Assembly (NCBI GenBank): GCA_030668485.1
Contig: DAOUTW010000045.1
Coordinates: 1-37,914 of the forward strand
Direction: 5' to 3'
Source of the DNA: Candidatus Zixiibacteriota bacterium
GTDB lineage: Bacteria; Zixibacteria; MSB-5A5; GN15; JAAZOE01
Length of the DNA stretch: 37,914 bases
Under the pieces are notes generated by a model that saw nothing but the letters and a program-made list of their open reading frames with translations, did no database searches and was not told the DNA's origin. Positions 19,909 to 30,078 of this stretch are shown in pieces; positions within the stretch are counted from its first letter, which is position 1, and each line of letters begins with the position of its first letter. The position numbers were made by a program, and so were the translations under genes.

Positions 19909-21099
19909 ATGGATTCAACGCTGATCTCAAGCTCCGCCGGAATACTGGCCGTGCTCGCTGGCGTGGCGGCGATTTTCTTCTTTATCGAAAAGAAAACCGG
20001 TTCGAAACTTTTTAATTATTTTCCGCCCCTGATTTTTATCTATATCATCCCGGTTGTGCTTTCCAATACCGGCATCATCCCCAGCAAAGCTCCCGTTTAC
20101 GATTTCATGGGAGCCAACCTGTTGCCGATGTTTTTGGTTATTATGCTCCTTGATGTCGACCTGATGGCAACCATCAGAGTCATGGGCAAGGGGATCTTTG
20201 TCATGCTTCTGGGGACATTAGGTGTCGTCATCGGCGCCCCGATAGCCTTCCTCATCGTCAAAAGCGGCCTCGATCCGGAAGCTTGGAAAGCTTTCGGCAC
20301 TCTGGCAGGAAGCTGGATCGGTGGAACCGGCAATATGCTGGCGGTCTCCAAAATGGTAGATCTGGATGAATCATCGGTAATGTACGGCTACGCCATCATT
20401 GGCGACAACGCCGTTTATCTGATCTGGCTGCCGATTATGCTCGGCTCCAAAAACCTCGCTAAATGGTTCGGCAAATTTACCCGTGTCCCCAAAGATCGCG
20501 TCGAAAAAATCGAAAAAGCGGCCGCAGAACTGACGCTGGATAAAGGCAATATCGAAATGCGCCATTTTCTTTATCTGGCTTGTTTCGGTTTCGGAGCCAC
20601 TGCTTTTGCCACCTGGCTCTCTCAATTGATCCCAACCGTGACCACCGATGCCGGAACCACCATCATCTCGGCCAATACCTATAAAATCCTGCTGGTAACC
20701 TTCATTGGAATCGCTCTATCATTTACCAAAGCCAGCAAAATCCCCGGCTCGCACGCCCTCTCGATGGCGCTGGTATATCTTTTTGTCGCCCGCATGGGCG
20801 CCAAAGCCGACCTGTCGAACCTGAGTTCATCCGTTTTCTGGTTCCTGCTGGGAGCCTATATCTGGATCTTTATCCACGGTACCTTTCTCGTTATTTCAGC
20901 ACGGATTTTCAAGGTGGATGTGCATACCGCCGCCATTGCATCAGCAGCGAACATCGGCGGGGCAGCCTCGGCTCCGATTGTCGCCGCCTATCACAATAGA
21001 GCCCTGGTTCCGGTTTCGATTTTGATGGCCATGATCGGCTATGCTATCGGCAACCCGGCTGCATGGCTGGCGGCAATGCTATGTTACTGGGTATCGTAA
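19909..21099 (+). CDS. DUF819-family integral membrane protein
   Basis: The 396-residue protein has about 10-11 hydrophobic helices and the family hallmarks GSWIGGTGNMLAV near residue 143 and SAANIGGAASAPIVAAYH in the C-terminal part. These resemble half-sites of an inverted-repeat transporter. Family members (YjcL-like) have no firmly established substrate that I can state. The ribosome site is weak (GGGT). The stop codon directly abuts the stop of the convergent lipoprotein gene. Confidence 0.85.
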   Translation: MDSTLISSSAGILAVLAGVAAIFFFIEKKTGSKLFNYFPPLIFIYIIPVVLSNTGIIPSKAPVYDFMGANLLPMFLVIMLLDVDLMATIRVMGKGIFVMLLGTLGVVIGAPIAFLIVKSGLDPEAWKAFGTLAGSWIGGTGNMLAVSKMVDLDESSVMYGYAIIGDNAVYLIWLPIMLGSKNLAKWFGKFTRVPKDRVEKIEKAAAELTLDKGNIEMRHFLYLACFGFGATAFATWLSQLIPTVTTDAGTTIISANTYKILLVTFIGIALSFTKASKIPGSHALSMALVYLFVARMGAKADLSNLSSSVFWFLLGAYIWIFIHGTFLVISARIFKVDVHTAAIASAANIGGAASAPIVAAYHNRALVPVSILMAMIGYAIGNPAAWLAAMLCYWVS

Positions 21100-21783
21100 T
21101 TATTGGTGGATAACAAATTCCCGCAGGCAGAAGCTATCATAATCGCCGTCGGGACTCCACGTATTGTAAGCTTGCAAAAGCTCGTTATGCTGTGCGACAA
21201 AAGCCGAATCGCCATAATTGATCGGACAATAAAAGCGCTCGTTGGCGCCTTCGCCCAGGCTTATACTGAGAATAAATCGGCGAATGGTATCGTTCCAGTT
21301 GCCCGCCTCACCGAGAGTGTCGCCCGGCATTACCTGCGATATCTGCAAAACGTTTACTTCATTGACATGATCGTAAATTATCATATAATCCGAACCCGGC
21401 GTTGCCACAACTCGTATCTGATAATCGCCCTCAATCGGATTCTCGATGATTGCATCGACAATCCCGGCAGTTACCGCCCGGACCGGAGCTCCGGGAATGG
21501 TAAAATATTCCATCCCCGGTAAAAATTGATCATTGCCAATCGAAGCCCCGAACGGTGTCAGAACCGGATCTTCGAAAATAATATTACCATATGAAGCATC
21601 AGCGGGATTATAACTTATATCGACCGGAGTCACCGAAAATACCGGAAGTACGGCAGTTGTCGGATCGTCATCATCTGAACATGAAACACAAAAAACAAAA
21701 ATGCTGGCAAGCAGCAGAATGAGTCCGGTTGTTTTAGCCAGGTACGGTGTACTGAAATCACTTTTTGGAAAATTACGAATCAT
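21100..21783 (-). CDS. Lipoprotein with degenerate M23/LytM-like domain
   Basis: The 227-residue protein has a lipobox FCVSC (lipidated C35) followed by SDDDD. Residues about 85-155 keep the frame of an M23 beta core (GAPVRAVTAGIVDAI, then DYMIIYDHVNEV, then VMPGDTLGEAG), but the metal-binding HxxxD and HxH positions are missing, so peptidase activity is unlikely. The start ATG overlaps the upstream glycosyltransferase stop as ATGA (21783-21780), behind GAGGAG. The last codon ends flush against the convergent DUF819 stop. It may be a structural or binding LytM relative of the envelope; the M23 relation is my reading of the pattern. Confidence 0.7.
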   Translation of the reverse strand: MIRNFPKSDFSTPYLAKTTGLILLLASIFVFCVSCSDDDDPTTAVLPVFSVTPVDISYNPADASYGNIIFEDPVLTPFGASIGNDQFLPGMEYFTIPGAPVRAVTAGIVDAIIENPIEGDYQIRVVATPGSDYMIIYDHVNEVNVLQISQVMPGDTLGEAGNWNDTIRRFILSISLGEGANERFYCPINYGDSAFVAQHNELLQAYNTWSPDGDYDSFCLREFVIHQ

Positions 21784-23285
21784 AGTCTCCTCGCATTCGT
21801 TGACGATTTTTCGTCCGGCCGTCGGAAGATTACGAACAACTTATCTTCGTACACCACCTCCCACCATTGAGGGAGATCACGAAATATTGCTTTCTTGGGA
21901 TCGGTTCTGCTTAATACCGCAATTTTCATATTATACTTATTGCAAATATACTCAATTTCATCCCGATCTTTGCATTGTATCAATACGATATAATCCCGAA
22001 GCATGTCCTTTGCCAGGGTGGAATTGAGTTGATAATACTCGCCCGATTTGTAGGCCAGCAAACCATGAACGAGAATATTGGGCATGATGTATCGACGATA
22101 TGTTTTGGCATCCGCCAGGACGAAGTCACCGGGCTTCACGTGTGGTCCCAAACCAGCTTTGATGCTCTCCACCTGCTGGCTGTACATTGTATAACGATTC
22201 AAGCGTTTATTATAAAACTGAAACGTACTCATCACATGATTACCCAAGCCCAGCAGAACTAAAATGCTCATTATCACCAAAACCGGTTTTCTTTTTGATT
22301 TAAAAGAGAGAAGAAAACTAATGGCGTAGGCCATAAGGAACAACGAGAAGAAAATTAGTATGCGCGAAGCGTATTGAGTATTAAAATGGTAGTACGTGAA
22401 AAGATAGGCCAGCCCTGCAATAGCAGGGATTTTATGCATCGGGCGTAACCGCCATATTCCAGCCAGGCCCATGCCGACTATTGCAAGTAGAGGAATCATA
22501 TGCCAATGTATCAGGTTGCCATCTCGGGGAGATAATAAATCAACGATAAGAGATTTCAGCCAGGCAAAATTGGGAAATCCGTGCCAAAAGGAAAATACTG
22601 ATGTTTCCAATAAGCCAAAACGTCGAATGACATAGGCCTGGTAGAAGAATGGTGTGATAACTATCAGAAAAACCACCGTCAATAAGGCAAAGCGCCCATA
22701 CCGTCTCTTGAATAATAGTTCATAAGCCAGGGTGAATGCAATCAGGAACAGGTACCCGGGTGACACCAGAAAGGCACATCCCCAGAGGACGGCGGTCAGA
22801 ATATTCTGCAGAATGGTCGGATCCTTCTTTGTATATATCCACAAACCGGCCAAAAAGATCGGCACCGAAAAGGAGAAGGAAGATGCCAGAAAAAGATAAC
22901 TCGGCCCCATATATTGGCTGATAAAGGGGAGCAACAGAATGGTCAATAAAGCTATCGTCGAATCAAATAGCCTCCGCAGCAATAAATATCCGAACAACAT
23001 CAGTAGCGCAACATTCATTATCGAAACTGCAATTAGCAGAAAATCGATTCCGATGCCAAGGCGTACAAACAGCGATAAGAAAAGATGATAGTAAGGGGGA
23101 TGGAAAGTCGGCATTCCCGTCACCGGATCGGTGTAAAGATGGCCGTTCATGACCCACATGGTTTTGGCTTTAACGTAAAGGATATCCGGCGTCAGATAAT
23201 AATGGGGTATGAAAATGTAGAGAATTGGCCCTGCCATAATAAGAAAAAACAAGGTCAGGACCAGTATTACTCTGTACTTACTCAT
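21780..23285 (-). CDS. Polytopic GT-C-like glycosyltransferase
   Basis: The 501-residue protein starts at ATG 23285 (MSKYRVILVL), 19 nt after the secA stop; the frame upstream of this ATG lies inside secA. About ten to twelve transmembrane helices are seen. An acidic residue (D34) sits in the first extracytoplasmic loop (LTPDILYVKAK), followed by NGHLYTDP and PTFHPPYYHLF, the usual layout of lipid-phosphate-sugar-dependent GT-C enzymes (PMT/ArnT type). The C-terminal 130 residues are soluble. It probably transfers a sugar from a polyprenyl carrier on the outer face of the inner membrane; the acceptor is unknown. It is translationally coupled to the lipoprotein gene. Confidence 0.72.
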   Translation of the reverse strand: MSKYRVILVLTLFFLIMAGPILYIFIPHYYLTPDILYVKAKTMWVMNGHLYTDPVTGMPTFHPPYYHLFLSLFVRLGIGIDFLLIAVSIMNVALLMLFGYLLLRRLFDSTIALLTILLLPFISQYMGPSYLFLASSFSFSVPIFLAGLWIYTKKDPTILQNILTAVLWGCAFLVSPGYLFLIAFTLAYELLFKRRYGRFALLTVVFLIVITPFFYQAYVIRRFGLLETSVFSFWHGFPNFAWLKSLIVDLLSPRDGNLIHWHMIPLLAIVGMGLAGIWRLRPMHKIPAIAGLAYLFTYYHFNTQYASRILIFFSLFLMAYAISFLLSFKSKRKPVLVIMSILVLLGLGNHVMSTFQFYNKRLNRYTMYSQQVESIKAGLGPHVKPGDFVLADAKTYRRYIMPNILVHGLLAYKSGEYYQLNSTLAKDMLRDYIVLIQCKDRDEIEYICNKYNMKIAVLSRTDPKKAIFRDLPQWWEVVYEDKLFVIFRRPDEKSSTNARRL

Positions 23286-23304
23286 TTCCCATATCCCGTC
23301 GGCC

Positions 23305-26280
23305 TCAGGATTCCTCCCGGCCGTGACATTTCTTGTATTTCTTGCCCGAGCCGCACGGACAGGGATCATTACGACCTACCTTTGCCTCCATCCGTTTAAC
23401 CGGTTTGCGTTTGCCGCGCTCGCTTGCCTCAGCCATCGGACTGACTTCGACACCTCCGGTTCCGGTCGGACCCGCCTGTTGCGCTCCTGCCTTCATTCCC
23501 ATACCGGTTGTGTCAGCATGATGTGCTGTCAGTTCCGGCTGTTGCCGCCGCTTATCGCGCGTCGGTTCCGGGATATTCACCTGCATCCGGTATACTTTGC
23601 CGGCTGTCTCGCGATCGATCTCATCGATCAGATTGCGAAACATTTCAAAAGCTTCCTTCTTGTACTCCAGCAAAGGATCGCGCTGGCCGTAAGCACGTAA
23701 ATTAATACCGGTCCTCAGTTCGTCGACCTCATTAAGATGATCGCGCCAGTACTGGTCAATCGTCACCAGAGCGGCGTATTTCTCCAATTTGCGCATTAAT
23801 TCGCTGCCGTATGCTTCTTCCTTCTTGTTATAGATCATGGTTACGGCTTTATGGATTTCATCGAAAAGTTTCTCCCGGGTAAGCTCGGGAATATCCTCCT
23901 CCTTGAACTTCAAATTTAACAGGAAGATGCGCCGGATCTTCATCTGAAGATCGGCGATATTCCAATTTTCAGGATATTCCTTCTCGGGGCAGTAGGCTTC
24001 GATAGTCGCCTCGATCGTATTGTCGATCAACTCCAGAATCGCCGCCTTGATATCGTCATCTTCCAGTGCCTGCAACCGGCGGGTATAAATCACCTGCCGC
24101 TGCTGATTCATGACATCATCATATTTCAAGGTATGCTTACGAATGGAGAAGTTCTGCGCCTCAACCCGTTTCTGAGCTCGTTCGATCGCCTTTGAGATCA
24201 TCGCATGAGTGATAACCTCGCCCTCCTGAACGCCCATCTTGTCCATAATCCCGGCAATCCGATCGGAACCGAAAAGCCGCATCAGGTCGTCCTCGAGCGA
24301 CAGGAAGAACTGCGATGACCCTGGATCGCCCTGACGTCCCGCACGGCCCCGCAACTGCCGATCGATACGCCGCGATTCATGTCTCTCGGTGGCCAGGATA
24401 TGCAATCCGCCTGATTCTACTACGCCGGGACCGAGCTTGATATCGGTACCACGACCCGCCATATTGGTGGCGATGGTAACCGCTCCGGCCTTTCCGGCGT
24501 TCGACACGACTTCCGCCTCAGCCTGATGCCGCTTGGCATTGAGGACATTGTGATCGAGTCCTACGCGGGTCAGCATCTTCGACAATACTTCGGAAACCTC
24601 AACCGAAACCGTGCCGACCAAAACCGGCCGCCCGGCATTGTGGAGCCGTACAATCTCCTCGATAATAGCCTTGTATTTTTCCTGACGGGACCTATATATC
24701 TGGTCTTCCATATCATCCCGAACCACCGTCTGATCTGTCGGGATAACCACCACATCAAGTTTGTAAATATCAAAAAACTCGGCCGCTTCCGTTTCAGCCG
24801 TACCGGTCATCCCGGCCAGCTTATCGTACATCCGAAAGTAATTCTGTAACGTAATTGACGCCAGCGTTTGCGTCTGCGATTCGACTTTAACTCCCTCTTT
24901 GGCCTCAATCGCTTCATGAAGTCCATCGGAATAACGTCGCCCGGACATCAAACGACCGGTAAACTCGTCGACAATGACAACCTTGCCATCCTGAACCACA
25001 TATTCGTTATTCTTCTCGAACAGGGAATAGGCCTTCAGCAATTGGCTGATATTATGAACCTTCTCCGAACGAATTCCGTGCAGACGATACGCCTCGTCAC
25101 GCCGGCGAACCTTTTCCTCTTCAGGAAGATCTTCATCCCCTTCGATGCCCGACAATTCGACCGAAATATCAGGAATGGTGAAGAGTTCCTGCACATCTTT
25201 GGGAAACTTGGTCCGTCCGTTATCGGTCAGGTTGATCGAATGTTCCCGCTCATCGATAACATAATAAAGCTCCTCATCCAACTCGTGCAATTTCTTGTCA
25301 CGCATAAGAGAACCTTCAACCTGCGAAATCAGCTTTTTGACCCCGGTCTCTTTGATCAGCTTCAAGTATTTTTTATGTTTGGGAGCCCCCCGACTGGCGG
25401 CCAGAAGATTGAACCCGATCGCATATTCGTCACCGTCTTCACCCGCGATCAACTTCTCGGCCTCGACAATATAATTGCCGACCAACTGATTCTGTTTTCG
25501 CACCAGGTCGTTGACCAACGGCTTCATCTCGTTATAACGTCCGGTATCGCTGCTGGCCACGGCCCCGGAAATAATCAGCGGCGTCCGCGCTTCATCGACC
25601 AGCACCGAATCAACCTCGTCGACTATGGCATAATGATAATTGCGATGGACCCGGTCATTGTTCTCCTGAACCATATTGTCACGCAGGTAATCGAAACCGA
25701 ATTCGTTGTTGGTGCCATAGGTGATATCGCAACCATATTGCTCTTTGCGTTCCTGGGGGTCCATGTCATGCTGAATACAGCCAATCGTCAGCCCCATAAA
25801 TTCGAAAATTTTACCCATCCACTGGCTGTCGCGTAGCGCCAGATAATCGTTGACTGTAACCAGATGCACGCCTTTTTTATCCAGGGCATTGAGGTACATC
25901 GGCATCGTCGCCACCAGCGTTTTACCCTCACCGGTAGCCATTTCGGCGATTTTGCCCTCATGCAAAACTATAGCGCCAATCAACTGGACATCGTAGGGGA
26001 CCATGTCCCAATCGGTTTCGATTCCGGCCACATCCCATGATGTGCCGACCAGTCTTTTGCAGGCCTGCTTAACGGCGGCAAATGCTTCCGGCAGAATATC
26101 ATCCAACGTTTCGCCCGCTTCCAGCCGCGATATAAACTCATCTGTTTTGGCCCGCAACTGCTCTTCGCTCAACGATTCAAATTTATCGAAGTGACCGTTA
26201 ATCACATCCACCATCGGGTTCAGTTTCTTGATATCCCGATCATGCTTGGTCCCGAATAATGCCGTAATTATATTTTTCAT
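23305..26280 (-). CDS. secA: Preprotein translocase ATPase SecA
   Basis: The 991-residue protein starts [10 protein letters not shown] at ATG 26280, behind AAGGTG; a longer frame to 26379 has no ribosome site. SecA hallmarks are Walker A MATGEGKT (114-121), [19 protein letters not shown] in NBD1, the [10 protein letters not shown] and [15 protein letters not shown] stretches, [17 protein letters not shown], and a C-terminal zinc-binding SEC-C motif (C974, C976, C985, H986). It is longer than E. coli SecA by an insertion of about 70-90 residues in the preprotein cross-linking region. It drives ATP-dependent export through SecYEG and would serve the many signal-peptide proteins encoded nearby. 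It heads the operon with the glycosyltransferase and lipoprotein genes. Confidence 0.98.
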   Translation of the reverse strand: MKNIITALFGTKHDRDIKKLNPMVDVINGHFDKFESLSEEQLRAKTDEFISRLEAGETLDDILPEAFAAVKQACKRLVGTSWDVAGIETDWDMVPYDVQLIGAIVLHEGKIAEMATGEGKTLVATMPMYLNALDKKGVHLVTVNDYLALRDSQWMGKIFEFMGLTIGCIQHDMDPQERKEQYGCDITYGTNNEFGFDYLRDNMVQENNDRVHRNYHYAIVDEVDSVLVDEARTPLIISGAVASSDTGRYNEMKPLVNDLVRKQNQLVGNYIVEAEKLIAGEDGDEYAIGFNLLAASRGAPKHKKYLKLIKETGVKKLISQVEGSLMRDKKLHELDEELYYVIDEREHSINLTDNGRTKFPKDVQELFTIPDISVELSGIEGDEDLPEEEKVRRRDEAYRLHGIRSEKVHNISQLLKAYSLFEKNNEYVVQDGKVVIVDEFTGRLMSGRRYSDGLHEAIEAKEGVKVESQTQTLASITLQNYFRMYDKLAGMTGTAETEAAEFFDIYKLDVVVIPTDQTVVRDDMEDQIYRSRQEKYKAIIEEIVRLHNAGRPVLVGTVSVEVSEVLSKMLTRVGLDHNVLNAKRHQAEAEVVSNAGKAGAVTIATNMAGRGTDIKLGPGVVESGGLHILATERHESRRIDRQLRGRAGRQGDPGSSQFFLSLEDDLMRLFGSDRIAGIMDKMGVQEGEVITHAMISKAIERAQKRVEAQNFSIRKHTLKYDDVMNQQRQVIYTRRLQALEDDDIKAAILELIDNTIEATIEAYCPEKEYPENWNIADLQMKIRRIFLLNLKFKEEDIPELTREKLFDEIHKAVTMIYNKKEEAYGSELMRKLEKYAALVTIDQYWRDHLNEVDELRTGINLRAYGQRDPLLEYKKEAFEMFRNLIDEIDRETAGKVYRMQVNIPEPTRDKRRQQPELTAHHADTTGMGMKAGAQQAGPTGTGGVEVSPMAEASERGKRKPVKRMEAKVGRNDPCPCGSGKKYKKCHGREES

Positions 26281-26313
26281 ATCACCTTTTCTTTTCTTGT
26301 TATACAACCAAAC

Positions 26314-26343
26314 AAAATAGCGGTTTCCATAATGAATTTGCAA
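26314..26343 (-). promoter_or_regulatory. Possible secA promoter
   Basis: Reading the minus strand, TTGCAA (26343-26338), an 18-nt spacer and TATTTT (26319-26314) lie about 35 nt before the secA ATG. The match is moderate only. Confidence 0.3.
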
Positions 26344-26390
26344 GTACTTTCCGTTGCACTCAAATAGTTCTAATAACAATCAGAACTTTC

Positions 26391-26419
26391 TTGTTTATTG
26401 AGACGGTTAAGTCTATATT
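26391..26419 (+). promoter_or_regulatory. Possible promoter of the SBBP/dockerin gene
   Basis: TTGTTT (26391-26396), a 17-nt spacer and TATATT (26414-26419) precede the ATG at 26518 by about 100 nt. The -10 is good and the -35 poor. A TTGAGA closer in would leave only 10 nt of spacer and was discarded. Confidence 0.35.
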
Positions 26420-26517
26420 AGTCATGCGAGCGATCTCATTCGCATCGTCCGGCATCCATAGTTTCACTCGCAAAGTATTTTAAAGTCCTAACTATTTACT
26501 GTCTGAAGGAGGCGTTT

Positions 26518-28947
26518 ATGAAGCGTCGATCGATTGCTTTGGCAGTTTTATCTCTCACTATTCTTGTTTTGCCGGCCCTGGCGCCAGCGACAACTCAGGT
26601 TAATGAGGGATATATAGCGACAAACCTGAATGGCATGCCGTTGGCCTTTACGCAAAACAATGGCCAATGGGATGAGCAAGTATTATTTCGAGCCGATGCC
26701 GGTTTGGCAACGGTCTGGATCACCAAAGAAGGCGTATATTATCAGTTCACCCGCCGAATCGAAGAAGGAAGTGACTGGAGTGCCGATCCTGAGCAGTTTC
26801 TGCCGGATAAGTTCGGACTCGAACGCGACAGTGTCGAGCAGATGGTAATCAAGGCCACCTTCGTCGAGGCCAATATCAATCTTAGCGCCGCCGGCGAAGA
26901 GGTCATGGAGTACAAATGCAACTACTTCTTTGGAAACGACCCGGCCCAATGGCGTACAGATGTCCCCAACTACAGCGCGGTCATTTTGAAGGAAATTTAT
27001 CCTGGAATTGATCTCCGCTACTACGGCAACGGCGATGGCAAGCTGGAGTATGATTTTATTGTCGCCCCCGGCGCGGATATTTCGTGGATTCAGGTTCAGT
27101 ACGAGGGGGCAAACTCGGTATCGGTCGACCAATCCGGTCGCCTAGTGGTGGCGACTGACTGGACAGACGTAATCGAGGAGACGCCAAGGGTCTTTCAGGT
27201 TGTTGAGGGAAGAGAAATCGCCATAGAGGGCGAATACGAACTTCTAAGCGACAACACTTTTGGCTTTCATCTTGGCCAAGGCTATGACCCGTCCCTGCCG
27301 GTGGTTATCGATCCCGTACTTTCTTATAGCACTTACCTGGGGGGAGGGGATTCTGACGAGTCTCATGGTATTGCGGTTGACGGTTCAGGATGTGCGTATG
27401 TGATTGGTTGGACACAGTCTTCCGATTTCCCCACTCAGAATCCGTATGATGGCAGTTACAATGGCGGTTCTGATGTATTTGTGTCCAAGCTGTCGGCGGC
27501 AGGAAATGGCCTGGTTTATAGCACTTACCTTGGAGGAGGACATATTGATCGCGGTTATCGTATTGCGGTTGATGATTTAGGATGCGCGTATGTGACGGGT
27601 TATACGTGGTCTTCGGATTTCCCGACGCAGAACCCGTATGACGGCAGTCACAATGGCAATTCTGATGCATTTGTGACCAAGCTGTCGGCGGCAGGGAATG
27701 GCTTGGTGTATAGCACTTACCTTGGCGCAATTTGTGATCAGGGTTCTGATGGCGGTATGGGTATTGGGATTGACGGTTCAGGATGTGCCTATGTGGCAGG
27801 TTGGACTCAGTGTTCTGACTTTCCGACGCAGAATCCGTTTGATGGCAGTTACAATGGACTATATGATGTTTTTGTCACCAAGTTTTCTGCGGCAGGGAAT
27901 GACCTCGTGTACAGTACTTACCTGGGGGGAGTAGATAATGATGATATCTGGCGTATTGTGGTTGACGGTTCAGGATGCGCGTATGTAACAGGTTGGACGG
28001 AGTCTTCCGACTTCCCGACGCAGAATCCGTACGATGACAGCCACAATGGAGGTCGAGATGTTTATGTGACTAAGCTGTCGGCGGCAGGGAATAACCTCAT
28101 ATACAGCACCTACCTCGGGGCAGGAAGTAAGGATGAGGGTTGGGGTCTTGCGGTTGATGGCTCAGGATGCGCATATGTGACCGGTCATACGTGGTCTTCC
28201 GACTTTCCGACGCTGAACGCCTTTGACGCAAGTTATAATGTAGATTCTATTACTAATTATTCTGATGCTTTTGTGGCCAAGCTGTCATCGGCAGGGAGTG
28301 ACTTGGTGTATAGTACTTACCTGGGTGGAGAAATCAGTGATGGGGGTTACGATGTTTCAGTTGACAGAGTGGGGTGTGCATATGTGATTGGTAAGACAAA
28401 TTCTTTCGACTTTCCGACACTGAATGCGTATGATGGTAGTTTTAATGGTGATTCCAACACTTTCCTTCCTGATGTTTTTGTAACCCAGTTATCGGTGGCA
28501 GGGAATGGCTTGGTGTACAGCACTTATCTTGGGGGCGAAAGTTCTGAATACGGTATTGGTATTGCGGTTGACGGTTCAGGATGCGCGTATGTTACCGGTT
28601 ATACGATGTCTTCGGATTTTCCTACGCAAAACCCGTATGACGGCAGTCTCAATGGCTATAAAGATCCTTTTGTGACCAAGCTGACATACGTCTGCGATTG
28701 CCTTCCCGGCGACGCCAATGGCGACGGTAGTATCAACGCCGGTGACGCCGTATATATTATTGCTTTTGCATTCCAGGGCGGTCCGGCGCCGACTCCGTAT
28801 GCGACCTGCAGCGGTGACGCCAACGGTGATTGTCAGTGTAACGTCGGTGATGCCGTGTACCTGATCAGCTACGTCTTCAAGGGCGGACCAGCGCCGGTCA
28901 CCTGTGATGATTGGGTGGCGAATTGCGGTACGCCGATTTACAAGTAA
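26518..28947 (+). CDS. Secreted SBBP-repeat beta-propeller protein with dockerin pair
   Basis: The 809-residue protein starts behind GGAGGCG with a signal peptide (MKRRSIALAVLSLTILVLP, cleaved near 24). Residues about 30-265 form the conserved domain that usually precedes SBBP repeats (FTQNNGQWDEQVLFRAD, then YPGIDLRYYGN). Seven SBBP repeats of about 62 residues start at about 268; each has YSTYLGG, the AVDGSGCAYVTG type, and SDFPTQNPYDGS, and they should form a beta-propeller. The C-terminus from 726 is a dockerin type I pair with calcium loops GDANGDGSINAGD (731) and GDANGDCQCNVGD (766). No T9SS tail is present. A dockerin on this protein and cohesin-like modules on the giant protein raise the possibility of docking, though neither pairing nor ligand is shown. 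Confidence 0.88.
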   Translation: MKRRSIALAVLSLTILVLPALAPATTQVNEGYIATNLNGMPLAFTQNNGQWDEQVLFRADAGLATVWITKEGVYYQFTRRIEEGSDWSADPEQFLPDKFGLERDSVEQMVIKATFVEANINLSAAGEEVMEYKCNYFFGNDPAQWRTDVPNYSAVILKEIYPGIDLRYYGNGDGKLEYDFIVAPGADISWIQVQYEGANSVSVDQSGRLVVATDWTDVIEETPRVFQVVEGREIAIEGEYELLSDNTFGFHLGQGYDPSLPVVIDPVLSYSTYLGGGDSDESHGIAVDGSGCAYVIGWTQSSDFPTQNPYDGSYNGGSDVFVSKLSAAGNGLVYSTYLGGGHIDRGYRIAVDDLGCAYVTGYTWSSDFPTQNPYDGSHNGNSDAFVTKLSAAGNGLVYSTYLGAICDQGSDGGMGIGIDGSGCAYVAGWTQCSDFPTQNPFDGSYNGLYDVFVTKFSAAGNDLVYSTYLGGVDNDDIWRIVVDGSGCAYVTGWTESSDFPTQNPYDDSHNGGRDVYVTKLSAAGNNLIYSTYLGAGSKDEGWGLAVDGSGCAYVTGHTWSSDFPTLNAFDASYNVDSITNYSDAFVAKLSSAGSDLVYSTYLGGEISDGGYDVSVDRVGCAYVIGKTNSFDFPTLNAYDGSFNGDSNTFLPDVFVTQLSVAGNGLVYSTYLGGESSEYGIGIAVDGSGCAYVTGYTMSSDFPTQNPYDGSLNGYKDPFVTKLTYVCDCLPGDANGDGSINAGDAVYIIAFAFQGGPAPTPYATCSGDANGDCQCNVGDAVYLISYVFKGGPAPVTCDDWVANCGTPIYK
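27319..28680 (+). repeat. Seven in-frame SBBP repeats of about 190 bp
   Basis: The TATAGCACTTACCT-type segment coding YSTYLGG recurs seven times through 27319-28540, followed by similar GCGGTTGACGGTTCAGGATG segments. DNA similarity between copies is high, so the copies are probably still being homogenised. Confidence 0.85.
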
Positions 28948-28971
28948 GCTTAATCGCCCAATTCAAACATC

Positions 28972-29010
28972 AAAACCTGCCCTTCCTAACAGAAGGGCAG
29001 GTTTTGGGTT
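28972..29010 (+). terminator. Strong intrinsic terminator after the SBBP gene
   Basis: A perfect 14-bp stem, AAAACCTGCCCTTC with GAAGGGCAGGTTTT (28972-28985 with 28992-29005), encloses the loop CTAACA. The stem's own T-run and the following GGGTTTT complete the signal. The A-run on the other side makes it potentially bidirectional. Confidence 0.9.
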
Positions 29011-29106
29011 TTAAATTGGCGTTAGCTCTGCATTGACTGTTAGAGTTCATGTTGCTATATTAAGACAGCTTCTATCATAATCGAGGATGAATAAAGTAAG
29101 CAAGGT

Positions 29107-30012
29107 ATGGCGGAAAAAAAATTAGATGGCATAGTTACCAGGGGGCATGGCAATCGCTTTATGGTCTTTGCCGAAGGCCGGTATTATGACTGTCAACTGC
29201 GAAAAAAAGTTAAATTCAAAACCGACCAGACAACTCCGGTCGCCGTGGGCGATGATGTCAGAATCACCGTCATCGGCGAAGACGAGGGCGCCATCGAGGA
29301 AGTCCGCGAAAGACGCTCGGTCCTCTCACGACCGGCCGTGGGGCGCGAAACTAATGAACATGTCCTCGCCGCTAATATCGATTCCCTCGTAATCGTCGTC
29401 TCGATCCAATCCCCGATCCTGAAGCCGGGGCTGATCGACAGATTTCTGATCGCCGCCGAAATCGGAGGCCTGACTCCCGCCATTGTCATCAATAAGCTCG
29501 ACCTTGGTCTCGATAAATCCGATGCCGAGGCGATAGAAGTCTATCAATCTCTGGGATACGACCTGTTTTTGACCTCCGCCCTGAATGGTGATGGCCTCGA
29601 CGAGTTTCGCGAATTTCTCGAAAATCACCGATCGATTCTATCCGGACATTCCGGTGTCGGCAAATCGACCCTTCTCAATCGCATTCTCCCCGACTTGAAT
29701 TTGCGCACCCTTGATGTCTCGCATTCCACCGGTCGCGGACAGCATGCCACCAGCCATATTGAACTGTTCTACCTCTCAAAAGATGGCTTCGTAATCGACA
29801 GCCCGGGAATCAAGGTCCTCGGTTTGTGGCAACTCGAAAAGGAAAACCTGTCGGAGTATTACCAGGAAATGCATCCGTATCTAGACGGCTGCCGTTTCAC
29901 CCGTTGCAGCCATATCCACGAGCCGGATTGCGCCGTCAGGGAGGCGGTCGAAAAGGGTGACATTTCAGCCCTGAGATACCAGAATTATACTCAGATTTAC
30001 AATTCTCTGTAA
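29107..30012 (+). CDS. rsgA: Ribosome small subunit-dependent GTPase A
   Basis: The 301-residue protein shows the circularly permuted GTPase order of RsgA/YjeQ: an N-terminal OB-fold (to about 75), G4 NKLD (129-132), G5 TSA (near 158), G1 GHSGVGKST (180-188), then G3 DSPG (231-234). The C-terminal zinc finger has C262, C267, H269 and C275. RsgA checks late maturation of the 30S subunit and releases RbfA, with GTPase activity stimulated by the ribosome. An AAGG lies just before the ATG. It is 66 nt ahead of the MCE gene, so the two may share a transcript. Confidence 0.96.
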   Translation: MAEKKLDGIVTRGHGNRFMVFAEGRYYDCQLRKKVKFKTDQTTPVAVGDDVRITVIGEDEGAIEEVRERRSVLSRPAVGRETNEHVLAANIDSLVIVVSIQSPILKPGLIDRFLIAAEIGGLTPAIVINKLDLGLDKSDAEAIEVYQSLGYDLFLTSALNGDGLDEFREFLENHRSILSGHSGVGKSTLLNRILPDLNLRTLDVSHSTGRGQHATSHIELFYLSKDGFVIDSPGIKVLGLWQLEKENLSEYYQEMHPYLDGCRFTRCSHIHEPDCAVREAVEKGDISALRYQNYTQIYNSL

Positions 30013-30078
30013 TGCGAATTACGTATTAGCAGGCAAAGGTATCGGCCTTTTTCGCCGACACTATACAAAAGGATTTGT

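Noticed and set aside
24868-25836. A 322-codon plus-strand open frame
   Set aside because: It lies entirely antisense inside secA, which is unmistakable; no independent motif or ribosome site.
27305-27730. A 141-codon minus-strand frame rich in H, Q and P
   Set aside because: It is the antisense shadow of the SBBP repeats and has the same 190-bp periodicity.
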